64,000 bases of DNA from Nephrocerus scutellatus (lineage: Eukaryota > Arthropoda > Insecta > Diptera > Pipunculidae). Below, piece after piece: positions 1-8,335 of the stretch (positions within the stretch are counted from its first letter, which is position 1; every line of letters starts with the position of its first letter). A program made the position numbers and the translations under genes. The stretch covers positions 39,196,760 to 39,260,759 of the forward strand of contig OX352761.1 in assembly GCA_947095585.1 (NCBI GenBank). Direction: 5' to 3'. Under the pieces are notes generated by a model. That model ran no database searches. It worked only from the letters and a program-made list of their open reading frames with translations, and was not told where the DNA came from.

Positions 1-19
1 GAATGTAACGAAGTGTTTT

Positions 20-958
20 TAATCTTGCGTTATTTGACTGGTAGCTAAACGACCATCTGGTAAGAAACAGTGCGAACTACACCCTATATAAAAAACCAAT
101 ACCTTTTCACACGATACATGTAGACTGTATGGGTCCATTTAACGGTGCTAATGAAGGCGATTATCGTCACCTATTAATTATGGTTGATTCGTTCACAAAA
201 TTTGTCATAGAAAGAAAGAAAACCTTAAAACAGTACATCATTTAAACGACTTTGTTATACTCTTTGGTTCACCATGTCGAATTATTAGCGACAAAGGCAC
301 CAACTTCACGTCTGAAGATTTTAAAAAATTCTGTGCATCGCATGGTAGTGAACATCGCACCATTGCTCCTGGAGCAATTCGGGCTAATGGCCAAGTCGAG
401 AGGTATGTCGACACAGTTTCAAACCACCTGCTTAGGACAAACATAGACGTGAATCTGAAGTGGACTTATGTAGGCCGTATACAACTGGCACTAAACACCA
501 CCATAAACAAGACTACAGTGCTTTCGCCTTTGAAAGTTCTAACTGGAATTAAAAGACAAACTCCTGAAATTGCTGCTATACTGTCGCAGCTAAACATTGA
601 ACCCGAATATGACGATGTGGACGATATTCGAACGCTTGCTGATGATAGTATACGCGATAATATAGTTAGGATGAAGAGCCGTTTCGACAGAGGAAAGTGT
701 AAGCCAACAAAACTGAATATTGGCACCCAGGTTGTGTACAAGAATAACCAGATTAGAAAATCCAAATTGGACGTACACTTCCGTGGCCCATATACAGTTA
801 TTGGAGACCTACCAAACGACCGCTAAAAGTTGAAGCAGAAAAGTACGGAAACAATTGTTGTAGTACCAAGAGAAGCCATTCGGATTATTGGTAGTAATGA
901 AGACGAAACTTTGATGAATACAATTGACAGTAGGTTGCTAACTTATTGTATAGAATGT
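20..958 (+). pseudogene. Ty3/gypsy-type integrase remnant
   Basis: This is the decayed integrase end of an LTR-retrotransposon pol gene, which would insert element cDNA into chromosomes. Reading across at least two frame changes gives, in order: a zinc-finger cysteine segment (about 25-75), a first catalytic Asp in HVDCMGPF (codon 123-125), a second in SDKGTNF (290-292) and the Glu in GQVERY (398-400). An open stretch at 449-826 carries the C-terminal domain, ending in a GPYTV-like motif typical of Ty3/gypsy integrases, and similar coding continues in pieces to about 958. Frameshifts near 160-260 and 447 and internal stops show it is dead. The element begins to the left of the window. I infer Ty3/gypsy rather than BEL from the spacing and C-terminal motifs; the family is not identified. 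Confidence 0.8.
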
Positions 959-971
959 TAAAGTTTGTTGT

Positions 972-1420
972 ATGATTTTGATAACTGTTCTTGTGATTAC
1001 TGTTTAAGTCTTGAGATTTGATTCTCTGAGGACTGTTCTTGTGATTACTGTTTAAGTCTTAAGATTTGATTCTCTGAGGACTGTTCTTGTGATTACTGTA
1101 TAATTCTTGAGATGTGATTCTCTGAGGACTGTTCTTGTGATTAGTGTTTAAGTCTTGAGATGTGACTCTCTGAGGACTGTTCTTGTTTTTACTGTATAAG
1201 TCTTGAGATTTGATTCTCTGAGGACTGTTCTTGTGATTACTGTATAAGTCTTGAGATTTGATTCTCCGAGTACTGTTCTTGTGATTACTGTATAAGTCTT
1301 GATATGTGATTCTCTGAGGACTGCTGTTGTGTTTACTGCTTAAGTCTTGAGATGTTAATCTTTAATAACTGTTCTTGTAATCACGGTGTAAGTCAAGAGA
1401 TGTTATTTTATAAAGGGAAA
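972..1420. repeat. 48-bp tandem minisatellite, 9-10 copies
   Basis: A 48-bp unit beginning ATTCTCTGAGGACTGTTCTT recurs with starts at 1021, 1069, 1117, 1165, 1213, 1261 and 1309, and in more diverged form at 975, 1357 and 1405. Spacing is exactly 48 bp except for a 2-bp deletion in the first copy. The unit is a multiple of three, but stops occur in all frames, so it is not read as coding. It lies directly downstream of the integrase remnant, where internal sequence before a 3' LTR would be expected. Confidence 0.95.
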
Positions 1421-1503
1421 ATTTGATTTTCATTATTGTGATTGTGTGTTAATAATTATGCTCTGTAATTAAAGTGATGTTTTTCAGATACACAATACTG
1501 TTT

Positions 1504-1694
1504 TTTCACACGCCTATAGACGAAAGTAACTGTTTCATACCCTATAACCTAACAGTAGCAGTTATACACACTAGTGAGTTAACATATAAAATAATTGTGT
1601 TATTTACTGTAGTCACAGCGATTACACACTCACAGAGTAATTTTGCATTGCGCTTAACCGGTTTAGCTGAAAAACCGGTTTTGGTCGTGTGAAA
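1504..1694. mobile_element. Short element with TTTCACACG/CGTGTGAAA inverted ends (copy 1)
   Basis: The segment opens with TTTCACACG and closes with GGTCGTGTGAAA, an inverted pair about 190 bp apart. Internal landmarks such as CATAGACGAAAGTRACTG-type sequence, AGTCACAGCGAT, and TTTTGCATTGCGC followed by an ACCGG motif recur in pieces near 16.24, 16.7, 32.5/36.2 and 62.23 kb. Similarity between copies also continues past the right inverted repeat (AATAGCGYACATTACTCGC), so the true 3' border may lie further out. It has no coding capacity and looks like a MITE or a deletion derivative. Confidence 0.7.
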
Positions 1695-1767
1695 AATAGC
1701 GCACATATTATGAACATTATGAAACATACTTTAAACTATGTAAAAACTATTTTTGTAAATATACTCT

Positions 1768-1990
1768 AAAATACTCACGATTATCACATAGTTATTATCA
1801 AAACTTGAATACCTACAATTATAACTCGAAATACTCACGGCTAAAATACTCACTATTATCATATAGTTATAATTAAAACTGGAATACTTATAAGTATAAC
1901 TTGAATTCTCACAGCTAAAATACTCACGATTAAAAATCTACGTAAGCCTAAAATCCTAAAATCCCTTAAACCTACTCACGATTATAATAT
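1768..1990. repeat. ~75-bp AATACTCAC array (target of the Helitron)
   Basis: Copies of an AT-rich unit starting AAAATACTCAC begin at 1768, 1843 and 1917, about 75 bp apart, each with ATAGTTAT and CTGGAATAC/CTTGAATAC landmarks. The same unit resumes at about 3745-3800 (GCTTGAATAC, AAAATACTCACGG), on the far side of the Helitron, so the array was split by that insertion. Confidence 0.8.
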
Positions 1991-2002
1991 AACTAGCTGA
2001 TT

Positions 2003-2020
2003 ACCTGGCGTTGCCCAGGT
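2003..2020 (-). other. Helitron 3'-terminal hairpin
   Basis: ACCTGGCGTTGCCCAGGT can form a stem of six to seven base pairs. It is followed on the minus strand by AATCAG and the CTAG terminus at 1996-1993. This is the termination structure expected at the 3' end of a rolling-circle transposon. A near-identical copy (ACCCGGCGTTGGCCAGGT) is at 62.59 kb. Confidence 0.85.
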
Positions 2021-2179
2021 ATTTATTCATACCAATCTTTTATTAGGCAGGGGCAGAATGATATCAATCTATAAGGTAAAATTTTAGTTTTTATTAACAA
2101 AAATATATTTGAAATTATAGCTATAGTATTCAAATTATAAAATAAAATTAAATAAACATACATAAAATTAATTATAACA

Positions 2180-2640
2180 AATCTTGATTGTATGCCTACA
2201 ATGTTTTTAGTTTCACCTTCAAGAGCAGGAATAAATAAATTCTTAGGTCAACCCAACCCAGAGCAAGCAAAATAAAGTTGTCCGTGGGAAAAGCATGGCA
2301 ATCTCAAATCTATACTCCGCAGTTCTTAATAAACTGTCCGACCCTCGAAATGAGTGCTATCCGTGGGATAAGAACTGTTTCACACTGTCCCTTTTCTGTC
2401 AAGATAGTCGCTTCAATTATATTTCCCGGCATCTCTTTTACGCACAGTCTTGTGCCGTTGAAAAGTTTTGGCGAGTCGAGAATCCGTAGTAAAATAATTG
2501 GAGATCAAACTGTAAGACGATGTGGTGGCAATCCAGACGAATTAAGTGAGTTAAGGAACTCAGTTAGATATTTTATTCCTCATCAGTATCTACAACGGTA
2601 TCGATACATTTATATTCAGTGACTACGCCTATTAAGATGG
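2180..2640 (-). pseudogene. Helitron helicase (Rep/Hel) C-terminal remnant
   Basis: The minus-strand reading shows consecutive PIF1-family Helitron helicase landmarks: EFLNSLNSSGLPPHRL, PIILLRILDSPKLFNGTRL, IIEATIL, VLIPRI, then after a frame change FACS and LFIPALEGETKNIV, matching the conserved block at the extreme C-terminus of these proteins. Stops (for example just before PIILL) and at least two frameshifts make it non-functional. The segment covering the AMTINKAQGQ-type motif VI is corrupted. The intact protein would unwind DNA during rolling-circle transposition. Confidence 0.85.
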
Positions 2641-2917
2641 CAAGTATTTGATTGTTTATTTCATGGTTTTCTCCATTTTGGTAGCAAGAATGGCCCCTTC
2701 AAGCAACCGGTTCAAAATGTTATAGTTTTGAGAAACAGCCGGATAAATAGAACTGATTAGTTCTGCGGCAGATATCAAAAATCGATGTAAATTTAACATA
2801 TCCATAAAACACGGCTACTAATCTACCTTTTCCAATTTTAAGTAGTGGCGACAATGTCCTCACCCCCAAATTCGTCGCTAAATGGTCGCCGAGTACCATT
2901 CTATACACCACTATTAT

Positions 2918-3530
2918 CTCAGCGACCCTGAAAACTATGGGATCGACACTAATATCGGTCACCCTCTCCTCTCCGTTATCGATCCCATACCCATAAATCT
3001 GTCTTACTATATCCATTCAACTCAGCGAACCCGAAAACCATAGAATCGACACTAATATCGGTCACCCCCCTCAGTGATCGACCCCATCCCCCTCGAGCTG
3101 TCTTACCATCACCGTATAACTCAGCGACCCCGAAAACTACAGAAGTTACACTAATATCAGTCATCCCTCCTCAGTTATCGACCCCACCCCCTAGAGCTGT
3201 CTTACCATCACACCATTCAACTCAGCGACCCCGAAAACCATAAAATCAACACTAACATCGGTCACCATCGCTCAGTTATCGACCCCATCCCCCTAGAACT
3301 GTCTTACCACCACACCATTCAACTCAGCGACCCCGAAAACCATAAAATCGACACTAATATCGGTCACCCCCCCACCCCTCAGTTGTCAACCTCATCCACC
3401 TAGAGCTGTCTTACCATCACCATTGAACTCAGCGACCCCGAAAACCATAGAATCAACTCTAATACCAAACAGCCACACCCTGCGGGAATAAACTCATCCA
3501 TAGGAGTGTACTACCAGCATTATTCGTCTC
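2918..3530. repeat. ~102-bp tandem repeats inside the Helitron
   Basis: The motif CTCAGCGACCCCGAAAACCA recurs with starts at 2918, 3021, 3120, 3221, 3323 and 3428, a period of 99-105 bp. Each unit also contains ATCGGTCACC, TCAGTTATCGACCCC and GAGCTGTCTTACCATCAC. Relatives of the unit are present in inverted orientation at 15.93-16.12 kb. Internal tandem arrays of this kind are common in non-autonomous Helitrons. Confidence 0.9.
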
Positions 3531-3924
3531 GGTGATACCGAAAACGGTGGGTCCGACCATAAAATCGCCTGCCACGCCTCCCCCAGCCAAAAAACCTACT
3601 ACCCCCCACCCCCTATGTTTTATTCCACATAGTAAATAATATTTATACCAAGTTTGGTTGAAATTTGTCAAGGCGTTCCAGAGCTAGTTAGGCACAAGTA
3701 TATATACAAATATACAAATAAATTCTCTAGTTTATATATATAGATTAAAATTAAAGCTTGAATACTTGTAACTAAAGGTAAAATACTCACGGTTAGGAAT
3801 AATACTTGCATATTTAGAATTACAATATGAACATTTAAATTTAGAAATATATTTTTAGAAGTGCATTAAATACCCTGTAGGATAAGCAAAAATTGTAACG
3901 GGCCTTTCTCCATAGCACTGCGCC

Positions 3925-4537
3925 CAAAACCTTCTCTATAGAAAGCCCAACTATACGCATACTAATGCTGTAAACCAATCCCAAACGCGTTTGTGTTTTG
4001 GAATGTGAATACAGTGTACAAAAAATAAGTAGTCGCAAAGAGCGAGAAACGTAAGATGTCTTCTTCTTTATGTCCTGTTTCCCCTTATGGGTCCTAGGGC
4101 CTCTACTACGCCTACGCGCCATCGCGTGCGGTTCCTGGCAATGAGCTTCAGCTCTCTCCAACTCTTCCCCAATTGCCGTGCCTCCTCCTCAACTGTTCTG
4201 TGCTGGGATCTGCATTGCGATTGATCGGGAAACTACTGACTGCTCAAAACTTGGTTTGGGCCAGTAGCGTAACAATCAAGTTCGTGATGCAGTGCTTGCT
4301 CTACCTCCTCGTGGTGGTCCCCGGGCAACTATGTGTATAAATCCTTATACATGTAGGCTAAAACTGCAAGTGCGAACGGTCTAGCGTTTCTAGTCTAGGT
4401 AACGTGGGCTAGCACCCTGCGGTACCGAAAAATACCCGCTACTGAAACTGACACAACGCCTCGGATAAGTAAACGTAAGATGTGGTAGTGGGAAACAGAA
4501 AATTTTTATATGGATTTTGCTCTTTAGTTGATTACTA
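3925..4537 (+). mobile_element. hAT-type MITE, split copy, right end missing
   Basis: The left part, 3925-4059, matches the complete MITE at 48126-48396, starting with the same terminal repeat CAAAACCTTCTCTATAG. The match resumes at 4471-4537 after a 411-bp insertion. Beyond 4537 similarity to the complete copy is lost and no right terminal repeat is present, so the 3' third is deleted or replaced. Confidence 0.8.
4060..4470 (-). mobile_element. 5'-truncated non-LTR retrotransposon tail inside the MITE
   Basis: The 411-bp insert is flanked by a perfect 13-bp duplication, AAACGTAAGATGT, at 4047-4059 and 4471-4483. On the minus strand it ends in a short AAGAAGAAG tail next to 4060. Just upstream it encodes a LINE-like C-terminus with WRELKLIARNRTRWR and a following ALGPIRG-like stretch (about 4080-4190), matching the end of reverse transcriptase ORFs of the RTE/Jockey type. 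The 5' side is truncated. The duplication length and tail indicate target-primed reverse transcription. Confidence 0.75.
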
Positions 4538-4679
4538 GCATTGACACACACAGTACACACATGGGTATCAGCACGGCATGTACGCTGCAAGCAGGCAAGT
4601 GCAGTGTGCAAGCTCATGAAAACGACAGGGTCAAGCGAAAATACATGACGAACATACGTAGACTTAATTCAATGCATGC
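4538..4679. other. Unassigned interval
   Basis: Nothing recognisable was found apart from a short CA-rich run. It lies between the broken MITE and the hairpin array. Confidence 0.4.
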
Positions 4680-5470
4680 TGTTTATAGCTTCCCCCCACC
4701 CACGGGAAGGGGTTATAAACTATTATCAGTAGGATATATATACTTCGTAGCTTCCGCCCACCCGTGTAAAGGAGCTACGAATTATTGGCTTAGGATTTAA
4801 GCTCATGTACGGTTTGTAGCATCACCCACCCGCGGTAAGGAGTTACAAACCATTGCATTATTTCTCTGTAGGTGGTAGAGGTTGCACCTCTCCGCAGTTG
4901 GTGGATTAACCTTTATTTCGGCAGCTCGTATACGGTTTGTAACAAACCTTTGTATTATTACTCTGTAGGTGGTAGGTGGCACCTCTCCACAGTGGGTGAA
5001 ATAGTTTTTCAGTCGTAGGCTTATATATATAGCTTGTATCTTCCCCCGCCCGTGCTAAGGGGTTACAAGTTATTGTTTGTAACTATTATCAATACGGCAT
5101 TATTTATAGATTATACCCAAATCTGTAGCTTCCCCGAACTACGAATTATTAGCTTAGGGTTTTAGCTCGCATACGGTTTGTAACTCCCCGCGGTAAGGGG
5201 TTACAAACTTTTTTATTATTTCTCTGTAGGTGGAAGAGGTTGCGCCTCTCGGCAGTTGGTGGATTAGCCTTTATTTCAGCAGCTCGTATACGGTTTGTAG
5301 CTTCCCCCATCAGCGGTAAGGGGTTACATTTAGGGGTTATTATTTCTTTGTAGGTGGTAGAGGTTGCAACTCTTCGCAGTTGGTTGTTTAAGTCGTCGTT
5401 TGTACACGGCTTGTTGCTTCCCACCACCCGTGGCAAGGGGTTATAAGTCGTTCGGTTTAATTTCACTTAA
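4680..5470. repeat. ~117-bp hairpin-rich tandem array
   Basis: Diverged units carry two stem-loops. One is GTTTGTARC...GGGGTTACAAAC around a CCCGCGGTAAGG-like loop; the other is AGAGGTTGCACCTCT within CTCTGTAGGTGG. Anchors ACGGTTTGTA occur at about 4811, 4933, 5174 and 5291, and variants at 4743, 5030 and 5405, giving a period of about 115-121 bp with local deletions. Paired changes in the arms (for example CTTCGTAGC with GCTACGAA at 4743-4780) keep the stems. No gene is seen. Confidence 0.8.
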
Positions 5471-5809
5471 CAGAGGTTTTGCCTCATCGCAGTTATTGGG
5501 GAGGGTGATAACATGACATAACAGTTACCTTTTTCAGGTAACGCACCATGCGGCCATCGTGGCTGACTCCCACCGTAAAAATTAGAGTATGAGTAATTTT
5601 AAAAATTCAATTTATTGTAGCATTGTAGTTATATAATGTGGAAACGGCGCGTAATCATGTGCTAAAACATTCCTTTCGTATGCCGATGCGACCACTGCGG
5701 TTGACGAAAAAAGTAAAGAGGACGACAAAAATTACAAATGGAGGAAACAAGAAACGTCAAAAAGTTTCATGGACAAGTTTGCCAGCGAAGGTTCGGATGA
5801 AATATCTTT
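5471..5809. other. Unassigned interval upstream of a solo LTR
   Basis: A short hairpin-like TTACCTTTTTCAGGTAA sequence occurs near 5523-5540. From about 5640 to the LTR there is a lysine- and acid-rich open stretch (KEDDKNYKWRKQ in one frame) that may be decayed coding sequence of unknown origin. Nothing firmer can be said. Confidence 0.3.
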
Positions 5810-6616
5810 TGTTCGGCCAACAACCGTTGACCTTGATTTAATGCAATAAAAATATTGCCACCAGCAATACATACACTAAATGCGGACTGCTGACGCGCCG
5901 CATTCCACACCACCAGTCACACAAAGTCGCACTACATTACGTCTGCATACGATTCGTATTGCACTTACTTTGTTGCCTGCCTAATGATAACCATGATACT
6001 TATTATCATTTCGCTGACGACGCACACTGCGACGTTTACTGCTTGTGCGGCTCATCGTTGTCCACTCATCGACTGGGCACTGCGTGCGGACACCCGATAC
6101 CTCGCTCCGTTGCGATGTAGTCCGATGGCATATTTGCTAAGGCAAATATATACAGCCGTAGCAACATTGTCAAGTCTGTGGATACATCGGAATGTCATAT
6201 CTCCAGCGGATACCTATCGTAGTTGCTGGCTTAGGCACTTTTATCATTGTATACAGCTGGATAGCCAAGGCATGGGCATGGTATCAGCTACTCGACGCCC
6301 TACACGTCTGGAATTTGTGATGACGCAGCAGCTTGGCGTCACAGGCGATGGTGGTGGACGGACTCGCATGGCTAGGCGAACTTTCATGCAGCAGTCGGCT
6401 GCACAACAAAGTTAGTTCTTTCGACTGACTTGGACTCTGCGGTTGCGGATTGCAGCGTTACACTTGGTGTCGACAACAACGTATAATAAGAAATGTTTTG
6501 CATAGAGTATTAGTGAATAAGTTTTAACCAGAATAAATAGACTTAAACTAAAATCAACCGTTTTGTGTTATCATTTCCGACAACCCCCCTGACTTTCGGA
6601 AGACCAATCCCCGACA
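5810..6616 (+). mobile_element. Solo LTR of a BEL/Pao element
   Basis: This 807-bp segment starts TGTTCGG and ends CCCCGACA. It is similar along its length, in the opposite orientation, to the 812-bp 3' LTR at 23775-24586 of the BEL/Pao element. No internal BEL sequence adjoins it on either side, so it is a solo LTR, presumably left by LTR-LTR recombination. The bases before and after (ATCTTT and TCTTCC) allow a 4-bp TCTT target duplication with one base of uncertainty at the left border. Confidence 0.85.
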
Positions 6617-6690
6617 TCTTCCATTTAATTACCTTTCTTTCTTGCACTTATAGAATTCCAGATTACATGGAAGGACTTTTCACCATGTAG

Positions 6691-6701
6691 ATTGGATCTA
6701 A
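6691..6701. repeat. Left target-site duplication of the Jockey-like LINE
   Basis: ATTGGATCTAA here is repeated exactly at 11411-11421, immediately after a terminal A-run, bracketing the 4,709-bp LINE. Confidence 0.93.
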
Positions 6702-6934
6702 TGACAGTCAGCATCGAGCGCTCAAAACGAGCACATCTCATAAAGATCCCGCACCAGATCACTCATTTACCTGCTACCGGCTACGGAAAAACCCCTCATA
6801 CCAAAAAGCGAGCATTTCGCTACCTGCGACTTTTTTTAAGATATTTAAATTCACTAATTACTTTTTTCATTTCAGACACATATTTATAATTAATAGTTAT
6901 TTAATTTCAGAAATTTTTTTTTCAGTCCTATAAA

Positions 6935-8335
6935 ATGGGGAAAAAACAGAGAAGAAAGGAAAAGGTTAATGAAGTATTAACCTTAATTAGACAATAAGTC
7001 TCCAATCATGGTGGTGAATTCCTCGCATCTCTTTACGAAAGGCTGGATGAAGTCAACCAGCTTTGCGAAGACGCCACTTCTTTTAAAGAGGAAAATATGA
7101 GCATAGGCGAGGAATCGGATATTGAAGCGTCCGATTCCATTACCAGCGGAGAGGAAAATGCAGAAGAAGACAGTCGCAAAGAGCGGTCTTCTCCTGTAAC
7201 CGTGCCAGTAAAGGCAAAAAGGAGGAGATTGTCTGAATCCAGACCATCATCACCACCAACATCATCTTCTTCTGCAGTAGTTACTGCTGAAGGAAGCAAT
7301 CCGCCGAATGTCACCGCTGTAGAGAAAACAGCCAAGGCAAAAGAGGCACAAAATGTCACTAAAAAGACACCACCACCTGTCGTTCCAGCAACCAAAAAAC
7401 CCCCGTCTACGGGACCAACAACAAAAACTTAGTCTGCTTTAGACTAAACGTCGCTGAACTCTCAAAGTTCACGAGGAGTGCCAATATATGTAGCAGAATT
7501 CGCAACATCAATAGCAGCAAATCGGTCGTTACGGCCATAAACAAAGACGGCCACCAGCGAATTCGGTCTTTCCTCCAGTCAGGAAAGACTAAGTGGAGGT
7601 CAAACCCTTCAAATCGCAGAGGAACAACAGGAAATTTAACCATTTCATTGTCGAACTTGAGAAGAACTGCAATAAGGCAGCAGTTTGCTCAAAAACCCTC
7701 CTAATGAACCAGATGGTGCATTGGGAAAAGCTAAAACCAGCCGGCATTACCCAATGCAAAAATTGCCAAAAGTTTGGACATGTCGCAAGCAACTGCGGCA
7801 TGAAATACAGATAAGTTAAGTGCAAGGACGAACACTTACCTGGCCAATGTCCGAGAAATGTAGACAACAAGAAAGACGACAACGTCTTCTGCACAAATTG
7901 CCAAAAATCTGGACATCCTGCAAACTATCGAGGATGTCCTAAATATAAAGAAAAAATGGCGGAAAAATTAAAAACCGCCCAAAAGAAGATGGAGCAGCTT
8001 AACTTCGCCCAGAAATCTGCTGCAAAAGCAATAGTGAAAGGAGTTAGCTTTGCTAGTATAGCTGCAATGGGGCTGCTAGCAAGCCAGCAACAATAAACAA
8101 ACCACCACCAACCATCCAAGCAAGCAAAAAACCAGTAAGTAAGCAAGCTCCAAAACCGGCACCATCTACTGGAAAATCTAACATCTTCGACGATACGGAA
8201 AGGCTATTTGGAGCAGACCTTTTCACAATCCTGCAGAAAGCAAGAGAAGTCGTGCCTGCTAATTATAGCAGTCTTGATGACAGGTCCAAAACAACCGTTT
8301 TGGGTCGACTTATTTGTGAATTATGTTCACAATAA
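6935..8335 (+). pseudogene. LINE ORF1, gag-like zinc-knuckle protein (broken)
   Basis: ORF1 proteins of Jockey-type LINEs bind the element RNA. The first ATG opens MGKKQRRKEK and is stopped by TAA at about 6995; the same frame resumes through a Ser/Pro-rich acidic region to 7432. The frame then shifts, and a C-terminal zinc region follows with CKNCQKFGHVASNC, a second KCKDEHLPGQC half-knuckle after an in-frame TAA at 7812-7814, and CTNCQKSGHPANYRGC (about 7890-7940). The final codons return to the first frame and end at TAA 8333-8335, overlapping the ORF2 start by 13 bases. At least two stops and two frame changes make it defective. Confidence 0.8.

Larger units (their letters stand above)
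1993..3744 (-). mobile_element. Helitron, internally deleted, minus strand
   Basis: Read on the minus strand, the left end has the hallmarks of a Helitron 3' terminus: an 18-base hairpin (2003-2020), six bases, then CTAG at 1993-1996, with T as the next base outside. The candidate 5' end is TC at 3744-3743, preceded by A, so the site fits the A|T insertion rule. The flanking 75-bp repeat reads through when the element is removed. Inside lie a decayed Rep/Hel helicase C-terminus (2180-2640) and six ~102-bp tandem repeats (2918-3530). At about 1.75 kb it is far shorter than an autonomous element and lacks the Rep domain. A diverged plus-strand relative lies at 15.77-16.12 kb and another 3' end at 62.58 kb. 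Confidence 0.85.

Noticed and set aside
2918..3530. CRISPR-like array
   Set aside because: Direct repeats are contiguous ~102-bp units without unique spacers, in a eukaryotic Helitron.
4390..4800. Opposed ~75-90-codon ORFs
   Set aside because: They run across the LINE/MITE junction and the hairpin repeats, so they cannot be one gene.
4680..5470. Riboswitch or structured ncRNA gene
   Set aside because: The hairpins recur in tandem with decay; no known class matches and a tandem repeat explains them. Kept as a finding on covariation only.
7033..7395. 120-codon minus-strand gene
   Set aside because: It is antisense to the Ser/Pro-rich part of LINE ORF1; its composition is the mirror of the ORF1 repeats.
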